Source: Halocaridina rubra
Taxonomy: Eukaryota > Arthropoda > Malacostraca > Decapoda > Atyidae
Direction of reading: 5' to 3'
Assembly (NCBI GenBank): GCA_037179515.1
Contig: JAXCGZ010003820.1
Span: 1 to 64,000 of the forward strand
Length of the DNA stretch: 64,000 nt
The translations under genes and the position numbers were made by a program. Below, piece by piece: positions 43,119-64,000 of the stretch; position 1 is the stretch's first letter, and every line of letters starts with the position of its first letter. Under the pieces are notes generated by a model. The model saw nothing but the letters and a program-made list of their open reading frames with translations, was not told where the DNA came from and did no database searches.

Positions 43119-44182
43119 AGTGCAGTATTATCTGAATGAATATTTTTATTCCAAATAATGCATCAACGATAAATATCATCAACTCAACTTGACACCAAAC
43201 ACACACACAGAGAGGCTATTGCATAAGAGATTGTGCGGGTGGGCCTAAAACAATGTGAATTTTAATCAAATTAATTACAATCTAAAATAATAAGATGCTT
43301 ATCTGAAGATAGTTAGGCAGTAAAATAAGCTTAATATCTAAAAAGAAAAAAAAAACTTTTTTAAACTTTAACTAACTAACCTCCATGAGAATGGTTTCAG
43401 CTCATTTATGAAAATATTGCAACTAATTCGTGCATTTTTGCCCATCGGCTCAAAGCAAAACAAAACTAAAGGAAAATGTTACAGTAAATATAAAGTAATT
43501 ATTAATATACTTAAGTACAGTTGTTTATATTATGAATAGCAAAATTTACTGTTTTCAATATCGATGTACTTTAACAATAATCTCAAGAATTTACGCAGAT
43601 ATCTAAATAGTTTTTCCATGAAAAGCACAATTTTTTTCAGCTGTGTGCTAAAGTTAACTTGTTAAACATAAAAACTACTTCAGCGGTCACAATGATATGC
43701 AGTATACTTTTCAGGAATAATTTTAAATATGTGTCGATTCTTTACATGTATTATTGTACTTGCTGGACTCATACAATGACTCAAAGACATATCTTAGGTT
43801 ATCAAGAATTGTAATTCACAATAAATGACTCCAATGCCCTCGTGATACATTGTTACAATGCTTTTTATACATTTTCCCTCCATTTTACCCATTTGGTTAG
43901 TAGTATGTAAGGCAAACTACAAGAGATTCAATACCACAAAATGTATAATGCATCCCTACTGAATCAAATACTGATACAAGCAAATAGTCTTCTCCAGGTA
44001 ATGAGACACTTGCCAAATTTAATCTAAAATTTCCAAGGGGGATATTAATAAAGGCACTTGAAACGATTATAAAAATAAAGGTAATTGGAAAATAAAGAAA
44101 AAAAGCAGTATTATATAAAGATTTTGAAAAGTCCCATCAAGATAACTTCTCACCCATTTAGCATTACCAACCTCCAAAACTA
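43119..44182 (-). other. Likely MSRA 3'UTR
   Basis: The stretch from the stop to the first AATAAA in the sense direction (minus strand, + coordinates 43144-43149) is about 1.06 kb with no gene. A selenoprotein would need a SECIS here or in a longer 3'UTR. I checked the minus-strand ATGA sites (near 43771, 43405 and 43178) and none has the required stem plus AA loop and GA partner. Confidence 0.4.
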
Positions 44183-52614
<8,432 letters not shown>

Positions 52615-52684
52615 CTAAAGTAGTGATTCGCCACCCCTTGAAAGTCTTCGCTCTTCCGTTCCTACGACAGCCTCGTCAAGGCCC

Positions 52685-52691
52685 ATTTATA
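52685..52691 (-). promoter_or_regulatory. TATA-like box upstream of MSRA
   Basis: TATAAAT on the minus strand, about 71-79 bp before the MSRA ATG. This spacing would place a start site near 52655-52660 and a short 5'UTR. Sequence motif only. Confidence 0.35.
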
Positions 52692-53394
52692 TTAGAGGAT
52701 TCGATTGTGTAATCATGTGGGGTACGTTCAATAACTATTACGTAAACTAAGGGAATTATAAAACAACTAAATATCTCGTAATGTGTATACCCATTTATAT
52801 ACATATTCACATTGTAATTTTTCTTGAAATTTTACTTAATATTTTTATTTAAATACTTTAAAATAAAATACAGATCTCAAATAATTCTATTTGAAATTAT
52901 ATAAAGATAAAAACGCTTTCTTAAAATGTGCTACTAAACGAACCCAGCATTTTTCTTTTCACATTTGGTTGTTCTTACCAAAACTTTCTTAGCCTTTGGA
53001 ATATTCCTCTATTAAATATGTGTAAACATATCTGATTTACGTAATTTGAATGATCAAACAGATACATTATAAGCCCTTCCATATTATATATGCCTTATTA
53101 TACTCCATAAAAATTTTGGGTTACTGATGAAAAGGTCAAAGCTGGCTTTTTTTGACGGAAACAAGTAGCCAAAACTTTAACTTCCAATTACAACCTAACT
53201 CAGCCAGGTGTAACAACCCGTTTCTCATCTTAGACAAGCTTATCTTTTCTTCTGTCAATTTTCTTTTACAAATAGCACTGTTTCTCATGATTTAATGATT
53301 AACATACTAAGCTTCCATATATTTCATCAATTATCACATTATATCTCTGGGAGTGGATTGATTCGGTTTTACGTCACGAACTCCATTTTCTACT

Positions 53395-53555
53395 AAGGGC
53401 TAGGACGGTTGCCTTCTTACGAAGGGCTTGTTTTGGCAGATGTAATCGTTACCCTGAGTGTATGCCCTTACTAACCTCAGTCAGTGACGGGGCGCGAAAC
53501 CTCGACCTGCCGCCTCTGAGTCGCAGACGCTACCATTTTGCCACGGAGACAACAA
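53395..53555 (-). repeat. tRNA-derived SINE upstream of MSRA
   Basis: Minus strand GTCTCCGTGGCAAAATGGTA, GCGTCTGCGACTCAGAGGCG, GGTCGAGGTTTCGCGCCCCG, then GTTAGTAAGGGCATACACTC. The cloverleaf-like head is well preserved, but it continues into a SINE body, so it is not a tRNA gene. Confidence 0.7.
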
Positions 53556-54299
53556 TTATCACATTATACCTCTGGGAGTAATTTAAGTTTTTATTGAGAT
53601 AATGGCGACACATATCAGTGAGCATTTATCAATATCGTGGTAGTAAAACATATCAATGATATAAAAATTCCATTTCCCAACTCTTTTGCAAGTATTTCCA
53701 CATAAATAAATGTACATTTTAAGTCACTGTCTTATTGTACATTTATATTAATTCATTACAAAAATGTACGGCGATGAGAATATTCTCAATGTAATTACTG
53801 AATGCCCAGAAAGTTAAAATAACGGATGTGCAAATTCAGCTCAATTCTTTAATAATGCTGTTTGATATAAAGGAGACATCTGTTTTGAAATACAGTACTT
53901 ACACTTTTTACGCCATCTGTAACCCCTGCCACCTTTCCCGGTGTATAGGCTCAGTAAACTGCATTCCAGCATTCCCTGTCTAAGGATAAAAAAAACCTTG
54001 AATTGTACTTTTTATCAATTATCTCATATTCAAACCTAAAGCTCTATATTACAGACTGTCAGACATCTATACAATACCTACTATATGACCGGATACAATA
54101 ATATGGAACCATAAATATAAATAAATTTATGCTCCAACATGTGTTTTATATTTTCATATAGATTTTTTGCAATTTGTTTGCTTCTGTATCACTCATCCTT
54201 TGCCAGTTTTTAATCTCTTATATACATTACATACTCACACCATGTCATATACAGGTATATGCGTATCCATTGTACATTGCTTGCACAGATTGGAAATAG

Positions 54300-54473
<174 letters not shown>

Positions 54474-54719
54474 CGCTTTTCACTCATGTTTATAATCTGC
54501 GAAATTGGAATAACACCCCTGAAAAGTAATAGTAAATAAATACGAAATACACGAATAATGCCCATGCAAAAAAATTTGAAAAAAAAAATCTTTCATTTTG
54601 GTAACTAATCGATCGCCTCAGAGACACTTTTCCGCCATGCTGCCATGTGCTTCAATGTCTCTTTACCCAGCATACTGCATGGCTATATCGCTTGCTCTGT
54701 GTTTGTGTTAAGGTTTGTA

Positions 54720-55790
54720 AATCGTCAAGAAAAAAGCGTGCAAGAGCGCATTAGCTGATACGGAGGCAGGAAAACGTTTGCAGATAGAGGTTCGTTCTCA
54801 TGCATCCTCCTCCTCTTCTACCGCTTAATGCGATCGGATATATATTTTTTTTCTTTTATGTGACACCAGGACAGGCACCCCCGCAAATAAAAATCTACCC
54901 TCATCAGGCCTGGGCACGAAGAAAACATTATGAGAAATAGAGATGGGGAATGTTGTGACTTGTCAGATGTGAAGAGATAATAAGACATGTGTAACGAATA
55001 TCCAAATTATTCGGTGTTGATGTAGGCATAGAAAGAGAACCGTAACTGAAGGAAGACTTAACATCGAACTGTCCAGGACAGACTTATCTAAGTATGAAGA
55101 GAATGGAAAAAAAGCATTAAGAACAAACAGCAAACAAACTTGTGATATAATATCGTCAGGGAAATAGCGTGCGAGAGTGCATCAGCTGATACGGAGGCAG
55201 CAAAACATTTGCAGATCGATGTTAGTTCTCCCGCATCCTCCTCCTCTTAATGCGATCGGATATTATGGAGAGAATGGAAAAAATGCTAAGTACAGTACGT
55301 GGATGAGCATTAAGAACAAACAGCAAACAAACTTGCGATATAATATCATCAGGGAAATAGCATGCGAGAATGCATCAGCTGATACGGAGGCGGCAAAACG
55401 TTTGCAGATAGAGATTCGTTCTCCCGCATCCTCCTCCTCTTCTACCGCTTAATGCGATCGGATATTATGGAGAGAATGGAAAAAAAACATTAAGAACAAA
55501 CAGCAAACAAACTTGCGATAGAATATCGTCAGGGAAAGAGTGAGAGTGCATCAGCTGATACGGAGGGAAAAACGTTTGCAGATACAGATTCGTTCTCCTG
55601 CATCCTCCTCCTCTTCTACTGCTTAATGCGATCGGACATTATGGAGAGAATGGAAAAAAAGCATTAAGAACAAACTTGCCATATAATATTGCCAGGGAAA
55701 AAGCGTGCTAGAGCAAAAACGTTTGCAGATAGAGGTTCGTTCTCCCGCATCCTCATGCTCACCGCCACCATGCACATCCCAGTGTATACC
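54720..55790 (+). repeat. ~180-bp tandem repeat, array 3
   Basis: Units carry GCATCAGCTGATACGGAGGC, AAAACGTTTGCAGATAGAGG, TTCGTTCTCCCGCATCCTCC, TACCGCTTAATGCGATCGGA. Two frames read NIVREIACESASADTEAAKR and CDRILWREWKK, similar to the N-terminal region of pogo-type transposases. Confidence 0.88.
54845..55085 (+). repeat. Dispersed repeat, copy 3 of 3, nested in transposon copy B
   Basis: CTTTTATGTGACACCAGGAC, ACCCTCATCAGGCCTGGGCA, AGAAATAGAGATGGGGAATG, TGACTTGTCAGATGTGAAGA. It interrupts a 180-bp repeat unit, so it inserted after the array formed. Confidence 0.75.
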
Positions 55791-56056
55791 TGTTGCCACC
55801 ACATAATAGAGTGCATTAATTTGTTTACTGTACAGTATCTTAATATAAATAACTATAGGTCTTTCTGCTTTGTTATGTACTTATAAAAAATGTTTTACTT
55901 ACCCTATATCTTTGGTATAGTGTGTCTATGTACGGTTGTGAAATGTATCTATGCCCATTATCATTGTTTCTTATGGAAAATGACGCATTACATTACGTGA
56001 GTTTCACATTACCCGTCACCTCTGAGAACCTATCTTTGCATTATTCTAAGAACTAG

Positions 56057-57433
<1,377 letters not shown>

Positions 57434-57499
57434 CAGTGATCCCTCGTTTATTGCAGAGGTTCGGTTCCAGGACCGGCCACGATAGGTGAAAATCCGCGA

Positions 57500-58010
57500 A
57501 GTAGGATCACAATATACACATAGGTATTTTACATTTATTTTTACCTTTACTGTATAAATCCTCCCTGCACAGCTAAAAAAAAAACACCCTTTACTTCGTT
57601 AACAGCGTGCAAGCGTAAATTTATAAGAAAGTGATAGGTAAAATTACCGTGAATGAGGTGATAATTATGTGACATACTCATATACATAGGTATTTTACAT
57701 TTATTTATACCATTACTGTATAAACCCTCCCTGACACTGTTAAAAAACCACCCTTTACTTTATTAATAACAGTGTGCAAGCGTAAATTTATATGAAAGTG
57801 ATAGGTAACTTACCGTGAATAAGGTGATGATGACGTGACATACTCATATACATAGCTATTTTACATTTATTCTTACCTTTAGTGTATAAACCCTCCCTCC
57901 AGCTGTTATAAAACCACCATTTACTTTATAAATAACAGCAGGCAAACGTAAATTTATATGAACGTGATAGGTAAACTTACTGTGAATAAGGTGATGATGA
58001 CGTGTATAGA
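57500..58010. repeat. ~166-bp subterminal tandem repeat of the Tigger element (3 units)
   Basis: CATAGGTATTTTACATTTAT, GTATAAACCCTCCCT, GCGTAAATTTATATGAAAGT and GATAGGTAACTTACCGTGAA recur with starts near 57519, 57684 and 57850. Confidence 0.9.
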
Positions 58011-58093
58011 CTCCAGAGGAAATTATTCTGCAGCCAATGACAGCTTTACGGCTGCTTTTTGCGAAAGAAGAACAGGGTAATGGGGAGTTGCTG

Positions 58094-59815
58094 TCACTGT
58101 TTCTTCATTTGTTGGAAGATAGTCTTGTAAGGAATCTTGGCATCGTTGAGAAGATTGCAGAAGGTCACCGAATGAACCAGATTATCGTCATGTTCTTGCG
58201 AGAGTTGTTGGACTGCTTTCACATGTTCATACAAGGCTGCCAGACGTTCGAGTGTAGGGCCAGCTTCTTCAATTTCTTTGTGCGTTTCCTCTGGTTGTTC
58301 TTCTTCCTCTTCTTTGCTCGCTGATTTTGTCATTTCCTCCAAGTCTTCATCAGTCAAAGGCTGTGAGTGGCAGTCGATTAGTTCATTCACGTCTTCATGA
58401 GTTATATCTTCAAAGCCTTCTCCTCCTAATAATGCAGCCAACTTCACAGCTTTCGCAACTGCCGAGTTATGGACTTTGTCAGGAGCGAATCCCTTGTAGT
58501 GGTAGATGACTTGCGGCCACAATTTCTTCCAGTTGGCATTGATTGTGGCCGGCTTCATCTTTGATTGCATTCTGTATATTTTGAAGGCATGCAGCAATCG
58601 TGTAGTTAACGCCAGTAAGTCTTCAGTGAGAATTCTTTGTTCGAATCCATGGATTCAACCAGGTTCGCCATGACATTTCATGTGTAGAGGGCCTTGAATG
58701 CACGAATAATGCCTTGATCCATAGGCTGAATCAGAGATGTCGTATTCGGTGGCAGGAACTCTACTTGAGCACCGTCATATTCGCGATCAGTTGCGTGGCC
58801 ACCAGCATTATCCATCAAAAGGACTTTAAATTCAAGGCCCTTTTCTACAAGATAAATTTTTACCTGAGGGAGAGAGCATTGGTGAAACCAGTCTGATGTG
58901 AGGCTTTTCATGATCCAGGCCTTAGGGTTATGCATCCAATATGCTGGAAGCAGATTCTTATTCTTATTCTTCAAAGCCCTAGGGTTCTATAACTTGTAGA
59001 TAAGCCTGGGCTTTAACATGAAGCCAGCAGCATTCTCACACATGATGAGGGTAATGTGGTCTTTGTGCGCTTTAAATCCCCGGGCTTTAGCTTTTTCCTT
59101 GAAGAGAAAAGTGCGAGACGGCATTCTCTTCCATAATAATCCAGTTTCATCCATGTTAAGCACTTGCTGAGGAGCATATTCGCCTTCTTCGATAATTTTC
59201 TTGAAGTCATTTTTCACGTAATCTTCAACTGCAGCTGCATCTGCAGAGGCAGCTTCGCCATAAACCAAAACGCTCTTTAGGCCATAGCATTTTTTAAATT
59301 TGGCGAACCATCCCTTGCTTGCCACGAACGCTTGTTTCCTCAGTGAAGAATTGCTGAAGGATCCTGGTTGTGGGTCGTCGATATCTTCTTCTCTCTCCTC
59401 CTATCCACGGTCTCCACTGTTGTCGTCAGGTTCGTATGCAGTGAATGTCTCGTACAGCTTCTTCGCCTTTGTTTGTATGATATTGCTCTACGCTGATGTA
59501 CTTCTTTCTGCAATCAGCAATCCATGGGGCCAAAGCAGATTCCATCCGCACTATTATCTTATTGCGGGGTGTTACGACCCTCTTCGCTGTTTTACTAAAT
59601 GAAATAGTCGCTGTTTTCCTGATATTTGCCTCGTCCTTTTTGATGTATTGAACAGTAGATTCGTTGAGGCCAATATGGCGGCCGATAACCGCGAACTTTC
59701 TTCCTTCCTTCAGCATATCTTACAGTTTTACCTTTTCTGCTATGGTCAACATTTTCCTTTTCTGCTTAGGCTTACTACCAGAAGGCTTAGAAGATGAAGG
59801 ATGCTTGGGAGGCAT
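58094..59815 (-). pseudogene. Tigger transposase (CENP-B HTH plus DDE), broken by a few stops/frameshifts
   Basis: From ATG 59815: MPPKHPSSSKPSGSK, LTIAEKVKL (stop) DMLKEGRKFAVIGRHIGLNE (first helix-turn-helix), ADCRKKYISVEQ, WFAKFKKCYGLKSV (CENP-B-type DNA-binding half). Catalytic core: VLNMDETGLLWKRMP (first Asp), FKVLLMDNAGGHATD (second Asp), PNTTSLIQPMDQGIIRAFK (third Asp), then NANWKKLWPQVI and an acidic tail ending FQQMKKQ. Known for the family: cut-and-paste transposase of the Tc1/mariner superfamily. About four nonsense or frameshift lesions. The core residues are intact. Confidence 0.93.
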
Positions 59816-60029
59816 TGCAGAGGTTGAAAAACGAGAGTAAGAAAAATCACAAGCACAACACAAATGGCGCACACGTGAGTTAGACTGAATGGGTGAGGCG
59901 AGACAATGGAAGATGCTGGGAGAATGAAGCTTCAATCAAAAAGCCAATCAGACCCAATGAAACAGAACATACAGAAAAACAATTCTGTGATTCGTCGTCT
60001 CCCACCCTTTCAGCCAATAGCATCCCATG

Positions 60030-60600
60030 AACTATCTCAAGTAGGTGCAAGCCTTTGCGTTTTTCAAGACCCCAATACAGTGTACGCTATCGTACAGTAT
60101 TTTACATGGTGCAATACTGTGAGTTTTATGTTTAAATTCATGTTTATTACTATTTTTACTGTTTTATTATTCTTAGGCTAGGAAATACTTTTTCTTTATC
60201 AATATAATAATGAAAATACTGGAAATCTTAATATGTACTAGCTCACGTAGGTGCGACCCTCTTCATTTTCTGAAACGCTGATACCGGTATCATATTTAAC
60301 ATGGAGCAATAATGTGAGTTACATGTTTTAATTTGTTTTTTACTATTTTTTACTGTTTTATTATTCTTAGGCTAGGAAATAAATTTTTTATCAATAAAGT
60401 AATCAAAAATACTGGAAAATTTAATATGTGCTAACTCACGTAGGTGCGAGCCTTTGCGTTTTCCGAAACGTCGATACCGGTATCATACTTTCTATGGTGC
60501 AGAGTTACATGTTTAAATTTGTTTTTTTTTACTATTCTATTATTTTTAGTCTGGGAAATAAATTTTTTTTATCAATAATAAAAAAAAAAAATTCAATAAA
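60030..60600. repeat. ~200-bp subterminal tandem repeat of the Tigger element (3 units)
   Basis: GTAGGTGCGAGCCTTTGCGT, GATACCGGTATCATA, GTGAGTTACATGTTTAA and TTATTCTTAGGCTAGGAAAT recur near 60041, 60247 and 60440. Confidence 0.9.
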
Positions 60601-60737
60601 ATAATGAAAATACTGAAAAATTTTATTTTTTAATATTTTAATATTCTCGCATATATCCAGAAAAAAAAAATCGAAAAAAAAAACCGCGATGCACTGAATT
60701 CATGTTAGGTGAACCGCAATATAGCGAGGGAACACTG

Positions 60738-62156
60738 TATATCCAAAATATTACAGTAAATCAATTATATTTCTGCTTCCCAACCCTATTGAGTTTTGGT
60801 ATTTACTGGTCCAGTGACTGACAAAACAATAATTGAATATTACAATTCATCGATACAGATGAAGGTACAGTATTAGGATTTAAATAAATAACTTTGTAAT
60901 GCAACATATTTAATGATTAAAATAATGGCAAACATAATTTACAGTGCTTGAGATGGATATTTTTTCAAATCCTAAAAAGCATGGGTGCTATGAGGGAACC
61001 TATGATAAATTTGTACAAATAATATTTGCTATGCTGAGCATCATATTTACATACACTGTATACAGAACCCAGTCTCCAGGATATTCATTAAATATCAAGT
61101 ATAGTTCATAAATTTCACTACAGTCGGGTCTTAGATAACTCTTATGAGTTGAATATCGAATGACGATTAAGAGGCAATAAAAAGTATTTATGATTTGCTA
61201 CATAAGACTGTAATTACAATCCTAGAACAGGGAAATATAGATTTCTCCCTTTGGGAAAGACATGAACACTCCACACTTGTTTAACATACTGAAAAATGTC
61301 AACAACAAATATCACAAAAACAAACTGGTTATCACTTTATTATATTACCCAAAATAAGAAAATCTTTTTGGCTATCTATTCGTTTTCCTAGTATCACACT
61401 ACATTTATTGAATTTGAGTGGAAATATTTGCTCTAATCATATCACTTTTTGTTTTAGTTAATACTAAGAATGATACAAATATATACAATCAAATACTCCT
61501 TTTTGGTTGCTACCCCTTCATGACACTAATAAACAGAGCTGCTCCTGTTTAAGGTATTAAACGCATTTCTCAGTGCAGGACGAAAAATGTCTTGTCTAAG
61601 CCATAGGTCCTCTAATATCTCTACAATATATGACAGGCTGACAATGAAAAGTTGAAGCAAAGTACTTTATGGTGATGCTTTCCACTTTCATGTCATTCAT
61701 TCAAATAAGTATTCTTGCAGCTTTTTCCCTCCCGAGTAACTGCCATAATACTGGTAGTTTATCTTTATAGATTGAAACACATGTAAACCATCAATGAAAC
61801 TGCGTTTACTAATTTCTGAGTGTAAGGAAAATATTAACACCAACGCTGGTATCGAAAATCCATAATGGCATCAATAAACTCCCTTCGCAACACGCTATGA
61901 TGAATTACCCTCTTAGAGCACATTTTCTATAACATTCTGCCCCAACTTTGATACATTGGCTTATCAAGCACTAGAGAGACTGTAGGGAATCTATGTCCCA
62001 GGCCTGCGACTCTAATAATACTCCTGTGGATGTGAAGAGAACACTAAAATAAATCCATTATCAAGCTGTATGGGTAGGTTAATAACTACTCTATCAGTAA
62101 CAAAAATCCGTTAAATGTATTTATATCAAATAATTAAAATGAAAAAAGTTCTTGAG
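60738..62156 (-). other. Probable 3'UTR/downstream region of the RGG-tail gene
   Basis: No gene seen. Minus-strand AATAAA signals occur at 61404-61409 and 61336-61341, consistent with a 3'UTR of about 750-820 bases. Confidence 0.35.
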
Positions 62157-62614
62157 CTACAACCGGAGTTCCCTTCCCCAACGGCCTCCTGAATTATAAC
62201 TTCCCCTCCCTCCTCTTCCCCCTCTTCTCGTCCCTCCTCCTCCCCCACTATCATCTCTTTCTCGATCTCTATCTCTTCTATTAAATGGAATCTGAGGGTT
62301 ATTCATGGGCCCATTCGGTGGGCCATTGAATGGGTTTGGACCCACAGGCATTCCAGAAAATGGTCTGGGCATAGGTCCCCATCCCCATGGTCCACCTGGA
62401 TTCATATATCCTGGTCCAGGTCCTCCTGAAAATCCACCTGGGCCAGGTCCACCTATGAAGTTTCCTCCTCCTCCACTGTTACCGCCATTGAAATTTCCCA
62501 TGCCACCAGCAAAGTTGCCTGAATTAGCCATAACACTGGTAGGTCCATCTATCGGTCCAACGGATCTACCTGGGCGATTGGCATTTAAATCTTCTTGCAC
62601 GGCTGCTTCTTCTG
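62157..62614 (-). CDS. Last coding exon of an unidentified Gly/Pro-rich protein with RGG tail (partial)
   Basis: An acceptor GTATTTTTAG precedes 62614 and an open frame of 152 codons runs to TAG at 62157-62159. It starts EEAAVQEDLNANRPGRSVG. It continues into low-complexity Gly/Pro/Asn/Phe/Met repeats (GGMGNFNGGNSGGGG, GGPGPGGFSGGPGPGYMNPG, PMPRPFSGMP), then a charged block (NRRDRDRERDD), and ends in RGG boxes (TRRGGRGGRGSYNSGGRWG). Such tails are typical of nuclear RNA-binding proteins; I do not recognise the family. The upstream exons are not in the window, so the gene extends past 64000. Codon use and the clean acceptor argue for a real gene rather than a chance frame. Confidence 0.75.
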
Positions 62615-63419
62615 CTAAAAATACAGTTAAAAGTAAAGATAAGTTTTCCTCAATAATAAATCATGTTTAATAAACTTCCTAACATATTAATGTGTGACAC
62701 ACAAACCGTTCTAAAAATTAAACCAAATACAATGGGCTAATAAACTCCATTAATAGATAACTTTAATTCCTGGAATTATTGCTTTTGATTATAAACAATG
62801 ATTGCATCTATTCAAATGAAAGTACAGTGTAATTGTAAATTTTATACATCATTCTTTTTCTCTTTATCTATCTGTTTACAGAGTTATGAATTAAAAAAAA
62901 AATGCATATAACTTGAATATTTAACTCCTTGTAACATTACTGCCACTGCTTGTAGCTGCAGTTACATCTTAAAATTACTCAGATATATACTTTGGCTTAC
63001 CCTCGAGCCATCAAAGGCAAAGAGAAGACATAAACCTTAACTATTTGATCTAGAAGCAACAGATAACAGATTAGACTTAAGCAAATTCAATATGAGCCAC
63101 CTGGTAGAAAATGTGATGACAGTTCTGTTGATGGAATACATCGAGAAGAAAAATATAAAGATCTACCAAACAGGAAATGAACTCAAGAAATATTAGGTTA
63201 CAGGTAATGAGTAAGAGGCTACCTTTAACTAAAATCAAGTACTGTACAGGAAATATAGAAATACTAGAAGATAGAATGATGATGTATATCATCTACCAGA
63301 ATTGGAATTATTAGTGTCAAAGAGAATGTTAGAAAATTATTACTGCTAAAACAAAGAAAGATAAATGCTGGAATACACACAGGAAGAGAAAGAATAAATT
63401 GTTGGCATGAGAAGAAAAG

Positions 63420-63760
63420 AGTAAGAAATTACTATCTATGTGTAAGAAAGAGGTAGAAAGGGTATATGAAAGTGACAACACGATGGAAGCTACGAAAAAT
63501 CCCAAACTCTTTAACACCTTTGACGGAGGGAACTATGGAGGAAAGATCAACTAATAAAGTTGGAAGTATCACTGTGACAGAAAAAGAGAAGTAATCTACG
63601 AGGAGTTGGACAAGGCATTTCAGTAAGTATTTACAGAAGAGAATACTTCACTAAAAACCACTGAGGAGGTAAGAGAACTAGAGTCAGTATTTCAGAACAC
63701 TGTCTGTTCATATACAAACATATGTAAAACCATGATATTGGCCATGAAAACTGATTATAC
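63420..63760 (+). mobile_element. CR1-like LINE remnant (linker before RT)
   Basis: The + strand reads TKNPKLFNTFDGGNYGGKIN, then EVIYEELDKAFQ, VFTEENTSLKTTEEV. The pattern NPK.F...., ..A..LN..F.SVFT.E is common to CR1/Jockey-type elements. Stops and frameshifts; low identity. Confidence 0.45.
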
Positions 63761-63819
63761 ATTTCAGTGAGTATTTAAGCAATGTGCTAAACCATAATCA
63801 ATAAGCGCTTTGTATGTCC

Positions 63820-64000
63820 ACCCTTTGGAGTTGAAACTCAGAAGAGGAGCAGCAAATGAGGCCAAACTGCTACAATCAACCCCTGTCCCTCACAGAGCTC
63901 AAGTAATTGAGATAGGCTTCGGTCAACCAAGTGATTACTTTGATAGCAACTCAGGAAAACATTAAGAGTACATCTCATACAACCACGTATGCCACCAACA
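63820..64000 (+). mobile_element. LINE fragment, second family, cut by window end
   Basis: Ends in CATACAACCACGTATGCCAC, coding YNHVCHQ, homologous to YNHICQQ near 39440 and HNHICHQ at 18830. The preceding sequence aligns loosely. Confidence 0.5.

Larger units (their letters stand above)
57434..60737 (-). mobile_element. Tigger/pogo DNA transposon, full length (3.3 kb)
   Basis: Ends CAGTGATCCCTCGTTTATTG and (inverted) CAGTGTTCCCTCGCTATATT, TA target duplication at 57432-57433 and 60738-60739. It encodes one transposase on the minus strand, flanked by two different subterminal tandem arrays (57500-58010 and 60030-60600). All hallmarks of an almost intact element with a few inactivating stops. 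Confidence 0.95.
62615..64000. other. Intron/upstream of RGG-tail gene with LINE remnants
   Basis: No further exon of the minus-strand gene is recognised. From about 63420 the + strand shows decayed LINE-like protein sequence. Confidence 0.45.

Noticed and set aside
53395..53555. A genuine tRNA gene on the minus strand
   Set aside because: The head resembles a tRNA, but it continues into a SINE body shared with other units and the acceptor stem does not close well.
62305..62670. Plus-strand Gly/Pro-rich open frame
   Set aside because: Antisense shadow of the minus-strand RGG-tail exon, which has an acceptor site and coherent domain-like composition.

Overview
The window reads as a nuclear genomic segment from an arthropod, most likely a decapod crustacean. 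It has small exons spread over several kilobases with clean GT/AG junctions, high A+T content, very long (TA)n and (TC)n microsatellites, tRNA-like SINEs, RTE-like LINEs and many TA-target (Tigger/pogo-like) DNA transposons. The animal assignment rests on the encoded proteins. The decapod assignment is an inference from repeat content.

Four host genes can be supported. (1) HIF1AN (factor inhibiting HIF, asparaginyl hydroxylase), + strand, six coding exons between 1637 and 7430, 338 aa, apparently complete. (2) TMEM11 (mitochondrial inner-membrane MICOS-associated protein, fly PMI), + strand, four exons between 24691 and 32004, 173 aa; the short first exon is inferred from splice phase. (3) MSRA (methionine-S-sulfoxide reductase), - strand, five exons from 52614 down to 44183, 234 residues. 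Its catalytic cysteine codon is an in-frame TGA at 50729-50731, so the gene most probably encodes a selenoprotein. (4) The last coding exon of an unidentified Gly/Pro/Arg-rich protein with an RGG-type tail, - strand, 62157-62614, whose remainder lies beyond the right edge.

The rest is mobile and repetitive DNA. There is a nearly complete but broken RTE-like LINE (20418-23750, -) and several fragments of that or related families (11480-11870, 16470-17065, 30010-30515, 49670-49845). A second LINE family is represented by 3' fragments (18690-19120, 37440-38880, 38860-39560, 63820-64000). A 3.3-kb Tigger transposon with TIRs, TA target duplication and a lightly degraded transposase lies at 57434-60737. 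Other TA-flanked elements are at 14023-14336, 17934-18259, 27526-28331, 34897-36454, 45317-46506 and 54470-56059. Three of these carry the same ~180-bp tandem repeat, which appears to derive from a transposase N-terminal coding region. tRNA-derived SINEs are scattered throughout.

The most interesting signals are the Sec-type TGA in MSRA, the tandem duplication of MSRA exon 1 and its splice donor just inside intron 1, a comparable duplication of the TMEM11 exon-2 donor, and the transposase-derived 180-bp repeat shared by elements with different termini. I did not find a convincing SECIS element by eye. That is the main open point for the selenoprotein call.
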